12,712 bases of DNA from Heteroruminococcus sp964370005 (GTDB lineage Bacteria > Bacillota > Clostridia > Oscillospirales > Ruminococcaceae). A program made the position numbers and the translations under genes. Location: positions 1 to 12,712 of the forward strand of contig CAYJGR010000064.1 of NCBI GenBank assembly GCA_964370005.1, in the 5' to 3' direction. Positions 1 to 6,614 of this stretch are shown here, one piece after another. The stretch's first letter is position 1; the number at the start of each line of letters is the position of its first letter. The notes under the pieces are model-generated. The model worked only from the letters and a program-made list of their open reading frames with translations, had not been told where the DNA came from and did no database searches.

Positions 1-404
1 AGGGCGGCTACCCACAGCAGGGAATGCCCATGCAGGGCGGCTACCCACAGCAGGGTATGCCCATGCAAGGCGGTTATCCTCAGCAGGGAATGCCTATGCA
101 GGGCGGTTATCCACAGCAGGGAATGCCTATGCAAGGTGGATACCCTCAGCAAGGAATGCCCCAGCAAGGGATGCCCATGCAGGGTGGCTACCCACAGCAG
201 GGTATGCCCATGCAAGGCGGTTACCCCCAACAGCAGGGAATGCCCCAACAAGGGATGCCCCAGCAGGGTTACCCCCAGCAGGGAATGCCCGGGCAGGCCG
301 CACCCATGGGCAACATGGCCGCCGGTGGCGTATGCCCCTCTTGTCAGGCGAGCACAGCCCCCGACCCCACAGGGAAATGCCCCTTCTGTGGCGGTGACAT
401 GTAA
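1..404 (+). CDS. Partial Q/G/Y/P/M-rich repeat protein with C-terminal zinc ribbon (5' end outside window)
   Basis: The reading frame is open to the left edge (first full codon at position 3), so this is the C-terminal part of a longer protein; the first ATG, at 24, lies inside a repeat and is not a credible start. About 85 residues consist of an 11-residue unit, MPMQGGYPQQG, with shortened MPQQG variants. The tail carries two CxxC pairs (CPSC, then CPFC after 13 residues), a typical single zinc-ribbon knuckle, and ends GGDM. The repeat part is almost uncharged and rich in Gln, Gly, Tyr, Pro and Met, so it is probably disordered. Clostridial proteins with an unknown N-terminal domain, a low-complexity linker and a terminal zinc ribbon are common, and their role is often unknown. 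No terminator is visible before the leader element that begins 23 nt after the stop, so co-transcription with the next gene is possible. I cannot name the function. Confidence 0.8.
   Translation, partial: GGYPQQGMPMQGGYPQQGMPMQGGYPQQGMPMQGGYPQQGMPMQGGYPQQGMPQQGMPMQGGYPQQGMPMQGGYPQQQGMPQQGMPQQGYPQQGMPGQAAPMGNMAAGGVCPSCQASTAPDPTGKCPFCGGDM
3..290 (+). repeat. 33-bp coding minisatellite
   Basis: Tandem units of about 33 bp encode MPMQGGYPQQG. Shorter 15-bp MPQQG units and one inserted extra Gln codon interrupt the array. Several units differ only at third codon positions (for example GGCGGC against GGCGGT), which suggests in-frame expansion and contraction followed by slow drift. The array extends beyond the left edge, so its copy number is unknown. 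Confidence 0.85.
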
Positions 405-427
405 ACATTAACAACAAAAAGGAGATA

Positions 428-564
428 GTTTGAAAATAAATTTCAAACCAACCTATTTTAGAAGCCGTTTTTCTCGTCACTTCGTGACAACCGAAAAGCA
501 TGGCGCATTATGACCGTTTTTTGTGGTTGTTTTGTGCCTTTAGTAGAAAGGAATGGTCATAAAT
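428..564 (+). ncRNA. Structured leader element, copy 1 (unrecognised family)
   Basis: This is a 137-nt element between the repeat protein and the first lipoprotein, with related copies at 9993-10127 and 10943-11080. In order it contains hairpin GTTTGAAA-N5-TTTCAAAC (428-448); a stem of TTTTC (469-473) with GAAAA (493-497) enclosing hairpin GTCAC-TTC-GTGAC (476-488); and a long-range helix pairing 508-517 with 553-562, TTATGACC against GGTCATAA plus flanking pairs. The 3' arm fills the spacer between the Shine-Dalgarno AAAGGA (547-552) and the ATG at 565. No sigma-A promoter is convincing immediately upstream, so this copy may be read from the preceding gene. The structures are read directly from the sequence; a regulatory role is inference. 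Confidence 0.75.
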
Positions 565-2082
565 ATGAATAAACTGCTTTCTGTATTATTAGCGCTTATG
601 CTTGTATTTGCCCTTGCCGCCTGTGGTGGCGATGTGGCCGAGGAGTCCGGCGAGGACACCGCACAGAGCCAAGCCCCCGAGGCCGAGGCCGAAGATGAAG
701 CCGAAGCTGAAGCTCCACCACCCGCCCCCGTGGGTGGCACAACTGTCAGTATGAGCACATTTGACATCACTATGTTTGATCCATGGCAACATGACTCCCA
801 GTACGACAGCGATGGCGAGGGATATTCCTCTACTTCGTTTTTTGTTCCGGGCGAGAGAGAGGGCGATGACCTCATAGAGCTTTCGATTGAAATCGAGGAG
901 GGCGATGCGGCCGACTACCGCTATGAACTGCGTTATGCCGAAGTTGACCTGTATGAGTTTGTCGAAAATAGTGCAGGTGAGCGCATGGATATCGGTGGAG
1001 TGAGCTGTGTAATTGGCGAGTATGAAATGTGGGACGAAATAACAAGAAACTACATAGGCCGTGATGAGGCCAGCGGTATGAATATCCTCATATCGGTCGA
1101 TGGCGAGTATGATGACCCGATTGTGGCACAAATGCTGGGTACAATTGTGCTTAAACTTAACGACCAAGGGCTTGTTGATCCACCTTGGTTCTGGCAGGGT
1201 GAACCCATGGTACAGCCCGAAACTTTGAGTGCGCCTGTGGGTGGCTTTACGCTTACAGCCGAGCAGGTGTTGTTTGATGAATCGGTTGAGGCATATGATG
1301 TCTTCTCGGCACGTATTGTGGCGGGAGCGGATGATGCAGCATGGCTTTCTATCAATGATATGCTATATGAGTACACTTTGGGAGAGTCGCTATCCCTTGT
1401 ATCCGAGTTTGATTTGGGTGAGTGGTCGATTGCCGAAATGAGCGCCGATACCGCGGGCAATATCTACACCTCTGACCACGCCTCTTCACTGCTCAAAATT
1501 GCCCCTGAGGGCGAGGCTATCACATATGAGCACGAGGGATACACCGCTATGCACCCGAGTGGCGAATGGGGACTTAGCTACTTTGTGAGCAACCCCGTGA
1601 GCAAGGTCACCCTGAGTGCCGACAGCTTCACCGTCGAGGAAGATTTTATACCCAAGGACGAGGCATTTATGATAAATGATGTGTGGGTAGCACAGGATTA
1701 TGTATTTGTCGGCGGTGTCACCACCGAGGGTAGCAAAGGACGCCTCATGGTTTATGACACTTCGGGCGCACTGCTCTACACTTTGGGTGGGGACAGTCTT
1801 GGAGAGGATGATGACGTTATCGGTTCGCTTACCGATGTCATCCAAACACAAAACGGTTTCATGGCACTCGATGGCAACCTGCGCAATCTGCTTTTCTGGG
1901 ATTTGTCGGGCAACTTCGTGGGCGTAATTGATCAAAGCGAGCTGTTTGGCGAAGTGGTAGATTATCCTTGGCTTTGTGACCTTGCACAGCTTTCGGACGG
2001 CAGTGTACTGACTATCCTCACCCAGGAGCGTGACGACACGTCGGGCGATGAACTGTTGGCTTTCCGTGTGAGTGGTTTCTAA
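565..2082 (+). CDS. Secreted acidic lipoprotein with beta-propeller-like C-terminal half
   Basis: The 505-residue product begins with a lipoprotein signal peptide: a Lys at position 3, a hydrophobic core and lipobox LAAC with Cys20, so it should be lipidated and held on the outer face of the membrane. An Ala/Glu/Pro-rich acidic linker follows to about residue 52. The next part, to about residue 205, is an unrecognised globular region. The rest carries repeated short blocks such as AWLSIND, GNIYTSD, VWVAQDYVFVGG, GRLMVYDTSGALLYTLGG and NLLFWDLSGNFVGVID, which look like blades of an NHL/WD-type beta-propeller. The ATG at 565 is preferred over the in-frame ATG at 553 because AAAGGA directly abuts 553. 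The gene lies downstream of leader copy 1 and 47 nt before a second lipoprotein gene, probably in one operon. The ligand is unknown; sensing or binding at the cell surface is inference. Confidence 0.8.
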   Translation: MNKLLSVLLALMLVFALAACGGDVAEESGEDTAQSQAPEAEAEDEAEAEAPPPAPVGGTTVSMSTFDITMFDPWQHDSQYDSDGEGYSSTSFFVPGEREGDDLIELSIEIEEGDAADYRYELRYAEVDLYEFVENSAGERMDIGGVSCVIGEYEMWDEITRNYIGRDEASGMNILISVDGEYDDPIVAQMLGTIVLKLNDQGLVDPPWFWQGEPMVQPETLSAPVGGFTLTAEQVLFDESVEAYDVFSARIVAGADDAAWLSINDMLYEYTLGESLSLVSEFDLGEWSIAEMSADTAGNIYTSDHASSLLKIAPEGEAITYEHEGYTAMHPSGEWGLSYFVSNPVSKVTLSADSFTVEEDFIPKDEAFMINDVWVAQDYVFVGGVTTEGSKGRLMVYDTSGALLYTLGGDSLGEDDDVIGSLTDVIQTQNGFMALDGNLRNLLFWDLSGNFVGVIDQSELFGEVVDYPWLCDLAQLSDGSVLTILTQERDDTSGDELLAFRVSGF

Positions 2083-2129
2083 GCTGAAAAATATCTGATA
2101 TTTAATCTTAGAAGAGGAGGAGTGGACAT

Positions 2130-3422
2130 ATGAGAAAACTTATTGCACTTGCAATATCTCTTGTTATGGTGTTATCCCTTACAGCTTGCGGCAAGGGTGG
2201 CGATAGCGAACTTGTCGGCAAATATCTTTTATCCTCCATGGAACTCGCAGGGGATATGATGGCCTATGCCGACCTTGAAATGATGGGCATGACCGAGGGC
2301 ACCTACATCGATTTTAAGGAGGATGGTACGGTCGAAATGGGTCTGGCAGGAGATGGTGCAGGCGAGGCCAAGGTCGATTTTGAAAACGGTACCATAACCG
2401 ACCCGGGTGGCGTAGAAACGACATTTACAATTGATGGTGATAACATCATTGTAAGCGCAGGCGAGGACATGGGTTCGCTTATTTACACCCTTGAAAGTAG
2501 TGACACTTGGGAGGATATCAAGGCCGACCCGGGCATGATGGGTGATTTGCTTGGTGATTTGGATATGGATATGGGTGGCGATGCCCCCACAGCCCCGGAC
2601 ACCAAAGGTGAATTTGTTTCCCCCACCACCGAGCTTGAACTGGATACCTATTGGTATGGTACGATGATCATAAGTGATTATCAGGGTAGCCGTGATCTCG
2701 ATGGCAGTTATGATATTTGGGGATATATGGGCAATGGTGGTGGCCAGCAGCCATTCTTTGAGTTTTATGACAACATTGCATGGGAGGGAGATGCAATATT
2801 GTCCTACTTCATCCAAGATTTTAGTGCCGATGGGTTTTATCCTGTAATTGATGAAGGTGCATGGGTGTTTAACAAATTCTTAGAGCCGGAAGATGCATTG
2901 CAATTTGCCCCGGTGTTCTACAATGGCGCTATCAGTTTGAGTTATAGTTATGATTATGATGGCGAAAGTTTTTATATGGAGGTTTTCATGCGTGAGGATG
3001 GCACGCAGTGGGATGAAGCAAACGACCCACTGCCCCCGGGCTATGATGACTACCTTGAATTTTTAGCCGAACTTGATGGTGCAGAACTTGGCACTGACGC
3101 TACAGACGACACAGAGGAGCAGACAGGTGACCACGGTGTGCTCCCCACTCTGACTATGGTGGAGCTTAGAGAAATTTACGACACCTTAAGCGGTGACCTT
3201 TCGGGTCTTGTTGTCGAAAGAAGTTCCTTGACCTATGAAATAGTGGTAGCCAACTATTTTGGAGGAGTTGAGGGCGAGCGCAACGACGACGGCACCAGCG
3301 ATGAATTTATGAGATACTGGTGGGAGTCGGTCGAAAGTGAGGCTTCGGGCATCTCCATCGGATTCAAACTGGAGGACGGCAAGTGGGAAATGGGCAATAT
3401 GAGCATCAATAATATTCCCTAA
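2130..3422 (+). CDS. Secreted acidic lipoprotein with lipocalin-like N-terminal domain
   Basis: The 430-residue product has a clear lipoprotein signal (MRKL, hydrophobic core, lipobox LTAC with Cys20). Residues 28-125 resemble the lipocalin-like domain common in clostridial lipoproteins: it opens LVGKYLLSSMELAG and has strands ending in TYIDFKEDGTVEM and TFTIDGDNIIVS. A Met/Asp/Gly-rich linker follows near 135-155. A Trp/Tyr-rich domain runs from about 168 to 310, and a C-terminal domain ends KLEDGKWEMGNMSINNIP. The protein is strongly acidic overall. The start is supported by a GAGGAGG Shine-Dalgarno just upstream. The short gap after the previous lipoprotein gene, without a terminator, suggests one operon of two surface proteins. 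No enzyme motif is visible; ligand binding at the cell surface is a guess from fold resemblance. Confidence 0.8.
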   Translation: MRKLIALAISLVMVLSLTACGKGGDSELVGKYLLSSMELAGDMMAYADLEMMGMTEGTYIDFKEDGTVEMGLAGDGAGEAKVDFENGTITDPGGVETTFTIDGDNIIVSAGEDMGSLIYTLESSDTWEDIKADPGMMGDLLGDLDMDMGGDAPTAPDTKGEFVSPTTELELDTYWYGTMIISDYQGSRDLDGSYDIWGYMGNGGGQQPFFEFYDNIAWEGDAILSYFIQDFSADGFYPVIDEGAWVFNKFLEPEDALQFAPVFYNGAISLSYSYDYDGESFYMEVFMREDGTQWDEANDPLPPGYDDYLEFLAELDGAELGTDATDDTEEQTGDHGVLPTLTMVELREIYDTLSGDLSGLVVERSSLTYEIVVANYFGGVEGERNDDGTSDEFMRYWWESVESEASGISIGFKLEDGKWEMGNMSINNIP

Positions 3423-3443
3423 GAAATACGTCACATGCTATAG

Positions 3444-3528
3444 GGAGCGACGCCCTCGTCGCTCCGAAATACTACCGATTGTATCCTCATTGGTGCAGGG
3501 CATAGTGGGATAGGATGTACTACCCTGC
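3444..3528. other. Two dyads in the convergent lipoprotein/guaB intergenic region
   Basis: The gap at 3423-3637 has no gene. A perfect 9-bp stem, GGAGCGACG-CCCT-CGTCGCTCC, spans 3444-3465, 22 nt after the lipoprotein stop. A second dyad pairs GCAGGG (3495-3500) with CCCTGC (3523-3528). Neither is followed by a good T tract on the plus strand, so they may be transcript-end stabilisers or dispersed repeat hairpins rather than classic terminators. Confidence 0.5.
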
Positions 3529-3563
3529 CCCGCTTTTCCGAGCAAAAAGAGCACAGATAATAG

Positions 3564-3604
3564 ACAAGGTCAAGGGCAAACCGTGTGGTTGCCCTTGACC
3601 TTGT
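3564..3604. terminator. Probable bidirectional terminator between convergent genes
   Basis: A perfect 16-bp inverted repeat pairs 3564-3579 with 3589-3604 (arm ACAAGGTCAAGGGCAA) around a 9-nt loop. It lies 34 nt beyond the guaB stop. A T-containing tail (TTGTTCTT) follows on the plus side, and CTCTTTTT occurs somewhat further on the minus side. The position between converging transcripts supports termination in both directions. Confidence 0.6.
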
Positions 3605-3637
3605 TCTTGACCTCAACTAACATCTAATCCCTAATCT

Positions 3638-5110
3638 CTAAATCTGCACCGAATAATTGGGTGCTTCCTTTGTAATATAAATATCGTGAGGATGGCTTTC
3701 TTTTAGCCCTGCCCCTGTGATGCGCACGAACTGGGCATCCTTGTGCAGGTGTTCTATGTCGGGACAACCTGTGTAACCCATGCCCGACTTTATGCCGCCC
3801 ACCAGCTGATATATGGTGTCGGATAGACTTCCTTTATAGGGCACACGACCCTCGACCCCTTCGGGTACGAGCTTGCGGTTGTCCTCTTGGAAATATCTGT
3901 CCTTGCTACCCTTGGCCATAGCACCGAGACTGCCCATGCCGCGGTAAACCTTAAAACTACGGCCTTGGTATATCTCCATGTCGCCGGGGGATTCCTCACA
4001 ACCGGCCAGCAGTGAGCCGAGCATAACGGTGTTTGCGCCGGCGGCCAGCGCCTTGACGATATCACCCGAATACTTTATACCGCCGTCGGCTATGACGGGG
4101 ATATCGTGCTTTGCGGCCACACAGGCCACGTCGTACACGGCCGAAATCTGGGGCACACCTATGCCCGATACCACACGGGTGGTACAAATGGAGCCGGGGC
4201 CGATACCCACTTTCAGCCCATCCGCACCGGCCTTTATCAGGGCGGAGGCGGCCTCGGGGGTGGCGATGTTGCCGGCGATCAGGGGCACATTTGGGAAGGC
4301 ATTTTTGACCTTGGCCACACAGTTTATTATGTTGGCGCTGTGGCCGTGGGCGCTGTCGAGCACGAGCACATCAGCCTCGGCAGCCACAAGGGCGGCGGCA
4401 CGCTCGAGTACATCCGAAGTCGCACCGATAGCCGCACCGCACAACAGACGACCGTCGGAATCTCTGGCCGAATTGGGGTACTGCACAAGCTTTTCGATAT
4501 CTTTTATAGTGATAAGTCCCTTTAGGGTGCCGTCGTCGGCCACGAGGGGAAGTTTTTCGATCTTATGTTTGCAGAGTATAGCACGAGCTTGTTCAAGGGT
4601 TGTGCCCACAGGGGCGGTCACAAGGTTTTCATGGGTCATAACCTCACTGATTTTTACATCGAAACTTGTCATAAATTTAAGGTCACGATTTGTGATAATG
4701 CCCACAAGTTTACCCTCTTCACAGATAGGTACACCCGATATGCGGTATTTGCCCATGAGTTCATCGGCATCGTAAACAAAGTGGTCGGGGGTGAGAGAAA
4801 ATGGGTTTGTAATAACGCCGTTTTCCGAGCGTTTTATTCTGTCCACCTCATCGGCTTGTTGTTCGATTGACATATTTTTATGTATGACACCAAGGCCACC
4901 CTCACGAGCGATGGCGATGGCCATACGGCATTCGGTTACGGTGTCCATAGCGGCGGTGAGTATGGGGGTATTAAGCATAATATTCCCCGCAAGACGGGTT
5001 CTAAGGCTTATATCTTTGGGTAGCACGTCCGATTTAGCCGGGACAAGCAACACATCATCAAATGTAAGGGCTTCTTTTACAAATTTGCCGGAATATTCAG
5101 TGTTAAGCAT
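3638..5110 (-). CDS. guaB: Inosine-5'-monophosphate dehydrogenase
   Basis: GuaB oxidises IMP to XMP with NAD+, the first committed step of GMP synthesis, in the cytosol. The 490-residue length is standard. The N-terminus (EALTFDDVLLVPAKSDVLP) is typical, followed by TAAMDTVTE. Two CBS domains lie at about 97-150 and 155-210; they usually bind adenine nucleotides and modulate activity. The catalytic loop GIGPGSICTT places the active-site Cys at 309, and the mobile flap carries Arg405-Tyr406 (KDRYFQ). The NAD-binding DSAHGHS block is at 252-258. On the minus strand an AAAGGA Shine-Dalgarno stands about 10 nt before the ATG. The gene is divergent from rpmH and convergent with the lipoprotein pair, so it is probably monocistronic. 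It sits where dnaA/oriC often borders rpmH in Firmicutes. Confidence 0.97.
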   Translation of the reverse strand: MLNTEYSGKFVKEALTFDDVLLVPAKSDVLPKDISLRTRLAGNIMLNTPILTAAMDTVTECRMAIAIAREGGLGVIHKNMSIEQQADEVDRIKRSENGVITNPFSLTPDHFVYDADELMGKYRISGVPICEEGKLVGIITNRDLKFMTSFDVKISEVMTHENLVTAPVGTTLEQARAILCKHKIEKLPLVADDGTLKGLITIKDIEKLVQYPNSARDSDGRLLCGAAIGATSDVLERAAALVAAEADVLVLDSAHGHSANIINCVAKVKNAFPNVPLIAGNIATPEAASALIKAGADGLKVGIGPGSICTTRVVSGIGVPQISAVYDVACVAAKHDIPVIADGGIKYSGDIVKALAAGANTVMLGSLLAGCEESPGDMEIYQGRSFKVYRGMGSLGAMAKGSKDRYFQEDNRKLVPEGVEGRVPYKGSLSDTIYQLVGGIKSGMGYTGCPDIEHLHKDAQFVRITGAGLKESHPHDIYITKEAPNYSVQI

Positions 5111-5429
5111 ATTTGGGTCATCCTTTCTTTTAGTAAAATCGTTTTTGTATGTCCAACAGGGTATTTCTTATATTCTACTCCAAATCTAAATGAAACGCAA
5201 GGATTTTAGCCTATTATTTTAAGTCGATATTTGTGGGGTGGGGCAAAATTCACTCCCACAAGTGCACCACTATATATAGGTGAAACGATTATATTTCATA
5301 CAACATATTACCTTGAAATAATGCACTATATTTTTGGTTGATAAAAGGCGCAAATTATCTTGACAAATAGCTGTATGATGCGATATAATGCTATCTTGCA
5401 AGGTTATGACCCGAAAGGAGGGTGCAAGA
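5111..5429. other. Divergent guaB/rpmH intergenic region
   Basis: This AT-rich 319-nt region holds the guaB leader on the minus strand and the rpmH promoter on the plus strand. A dyad pairs TTGTGGG (5231-5237) with CCCACAA (5255-5261). On the minus strand the best -10 is TATAAT, read from ATTATA at 5288-5293, but its -35 is poor. I see no DnaA-box cluster (TTATCCACA-like), so there is no sign that oriC is here, and I recognise no purine riboswitch. Confidence 0.5.
5360..5389 (+). promoter_or_regulatory. Sigma-A promoter of rpmH
   Basis: Both hexamers are perfect: TTGACA (5360-5365) and TATAAT (5384-5389), separated by 18 bp. The start codon of rpmH lies 40 nt downstream, leaving a short leader with an AAAGGAGG ribosome binding site. 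Confidence 0.88.
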
Positions 5430-5564
5430 ATGCTTAGAACCTACCAGCCCAAGAAGCTCCAACGCAAAAAGGAGCACGGCTTTCGCAAAAGAATGAAAAC
5501 GTCTAACGGTCGCAAGGTTTTGGCCAGAAGACGCTCAAAGGGCAGAGCCAGACTTACCCACTGA
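5430..5564 (+). CDS. rpmH: 50S ribosomal protein L34
   Basis: This 44-residue, highly basic protein starts MLRTYQPKKLQRKKEHGF and ends LARRRSKGRARLTH, the full-length L34 signature; it binds 23S rRNA in the large subunit. The Shine-Dalgarno AAAGGAGG stands about 9 nt before the ATG and a consensus promoter lies upstream. In most bacteria rnpA follows closely, but here 386 nt of hairpin-rich DNA separates the two genes. L34 is therefore probably transcribed on its own short message, which fits its need for far more product than rnpA. Confidence 0.97.
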   Translation: MLRTYQPKKLQRKKEHGFRKRMKTSNGRKVLARRRSKGRARLTH

Positions 5565-5719
5565 TGCCCACACCCCTGTGCATATGCAGTGGGTGAAAAT
5601 CAGTCCGCCGACCCATCCCGAGAGACTGCAAAAGTTTTCTCGGCGTTGGGGGCTGTCCTTACGCCTTTGGGGACAATGAGTATGTCAAAAAATCCCTGTG
5701 GTCTTTTTTGACATACTCA

Positions 5720-5748
5720 TAGCATCGTTTCACGATGCTATTTTGTGC
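5720..5748 (+). terminator. Rho-independent terminator downstream of rpmH
   Basis: Stem TAGCATCGT pairs with ACGATGCTA (9 bp, loop TTC) and is followed at once by TTTTGTGC. It abuts the 17-bp inverted repeat at 5676-5720, and together they should end the rpmH transcript. Confidence 0.65.
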
Positions 5749-5883
5749 TTATGGACGCACAAAATTTGCCACTGCGGTGGCAAGCTTCCCGCTTACGCTC
5801 TATGCAAAAGAGAACCCTGACGGTTCCCTTTCACACTATCCCTCCCTCCGAAAATTGTAGGGTAGTGGTTCTTTGACAGTCCG

Positions 5884-5911
5884 AGGCCACAAGTATGCCT
5901 TGTGGCCTTTT
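5884..5911 (+). terminator. Terminator-like hairpin just upstream of rnpA
   Basis: AGGCCACAAG pairs with CTTGTGGCCT (10 bp, 5-nt loop) and is followed by TTTTG. It lies 40 nt before the rnpA start. If it terminates well, rnpA needs a promoter in the remaining gap; only a weak TATAAA at 5926-5931 is visible. Alternatively it acts as an attenuator that sets how much transcription continues into rnpA. Confidence 0.6.
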
Positions 5912-5950
5912 GTTACATCTTACATTATAAAATAACCGAGGATATTTTGT

Positions 5951-6301
5951 GTGAAACAATCACAGTCGCTTTGCAAAAATGGGGATTTTTTACGCCTTTA
6001 TAAGCGTGGGAAATCACGTGTGCACCCGCTGATAGTTACCTATATGAGTAAAAACAGACAGGGTGTGCGCCGACTTGGCATCACCACCGGCAAGAAAATC
6101 GGTGGGGCAGTACAGCGCAATCGTGCAAGAAGGCTTATTCGTGCGGCTTTTATAGAGCTTGTAGCAGAACTGCCGAAGGGCATAGATTTGGTATTTGTGG
6201 CACGCACAAAAACCTGTTACGCCAAAATGCCACAAATCAAAGATGCAATGCGGGAACACTTTGTAGAGCTGGGACTACTACAATCGGAGGATGGTCGATG
6301 A
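5951..6301 (+). CDS. rnpA: Ribonuclease P protein component
   Basis: The 116-residue basic protein binds RNase P RNA and helps position pre-tRNA 5' leaders for cleavage. The diagnostic RNR motif is present as QRNRARRLIR (55-64), preceded by RRLGITTGKKIGGAV. The F13-R15 region, which in the family contacts the pre-tRNA leader, is also recognisable. The start is GTG with a modest GAGG upstream; no better in-frame start exists before the conserved N-terminus. The stop overlaps the yidD start by four bases (ATGA), implying translational coupling. The length is normal. Confidence 0.95.
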   Translation: MKQSQSLCKNGDFLRLYKRGKSRVHPLIVTYMSKNRQGVRRLGITTGKKIGGAVQRNRARRLIRAAFIELVAELPKGIDLVFVARTKTCYAKMPQIKDAMREHFVELGLLQSEDGR

Positions 6302-6540
6302 AGTATCTACTTATCGGCATAATAAAACTCTATCGCAGATTTATTTCCCCTATATTCCCCCCTGCCTGCCGTTTTTACCCCACCTGTTCGGCTTATGCCA
6401 TTGAGGCGCTGTCCCGATATGGAGCTATAAAAGGGGGACTGCTTATGATGTGGCGGGTTTTGCGGTGCAACCCATTTTGCAAAGGTGGCATAGAATATGT
6501 ACCCGATACATTTTCATTTGCACCGTGGCGCAAGGCCTAA
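6298..6540 (+). CDS. yidD: Membrane protein insertion efficiency factor YidD
   Basis: This 80-residue protein carries the YidD signature: RFISPIFPPACRFYPTCSAYA followed by GGLLMMWRVLRCNPFCKGG, with four conserved cysteines (24, 30, 57, 61). The family has an N-terminal amphipathic helix that associates with the inner face of the membrane and assists YidC-dependent insertion. The ATG overlaps the rnpA stop, and yidC follows 74 nt later, so the genes should be co-expressed. Confidence 0.95.
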   Translation: MKYLLIGIIKLYRRFISPIFPPACRFYPTCSAYAIEALSRYGAIKGGLLMMWRVLRCNPFCKGGIEYVPDTFSFAPWRKA

Positions 6541-6614
6541 AATACAAGTTTAACAACGAATACAAACAGAGTCACTTTTTGGGACTTTGAAATACATCGG
6601 AGGTCACCTCTTTC

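Larger units (their letters stand above)
5565..5950 (+). other. Hairpin-tiled spacer between rpmH and rnpA
   Basis: No gene is seen in these 386 nt, but nearly all of it can fold into successive dyads. The rpmH stop region pairs CCCACT with AGTGGG; CCGAGA pairs with TCTCGG near 5620-5645. A perfect 17-bp inverted repeat pairs 5676-5692 with 5704-5720. Then come 9 bp at 5720-5740, 8 bp (TTTTGTGC/GCACAAAA) at 5741-5764, 7 bp (TTGCCAC/GTGGCAA) at 5766-5783, GAACC/GGTTC at 5812-5826, CACTA-CCCT/AGGG-TAGTG at 5834-5867, and 10 bp at 5884-5908. AGAACC (5811-5816) can alternatively pair with GGTTCT (5867-5872), giving a larger branched fold. At least two of the dyads look like terminators. Confidence 0.6.

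Noticed and set aside
430..459. TTGAAA...TATTTT inside the leader as a promoter carried by the element
   Set aside because: The spacing to the -10-like sequence is 18, 16 and 21 bp in the three copies, and the hairpin explains the conserved TTGAAA. Better promoters lie upstream of copies 2 and 3.
553..567. In-frame ATG at 553 (and 10116 in copy 2) as start codon
   Set aside because: The Shine-Dalgarno AAAGGA touches these ATGs directly, leaving no spacer. In copy 3 the equivalent ATG at 11070 is out of frame. The downstream ATG is therefore the consistent start.
589..1167. Minus-strand open frame opposite the first lipoprotein gene
   Set aside because: It is a shadow of a gene with a clear signal peptide, ribosome binding site and conserved leader; no independent support.
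3978..4775. Long plus-strand open frame opposite guaB
   Set aside because: It is antisense to a full-length, motif-complete IMP dehydrogenase. Its Ser/Thr/Ala-rich product has no family features and it lacks a ribosome binding site.
5111..5429. Replication origin next to rpmH
   Set aside because: No dnaA gene and no cluster of DnaA boxes is visible; the region is explained by divergent promoters and a dyad.
5565..5950. A known structural RNA (RNase P RNA, SRP RNA or 6S RNA) between rpmH and rnpA
   Set aside because: I could not find the conserved motifs of these RNAs; the region reads as successive hairpins.
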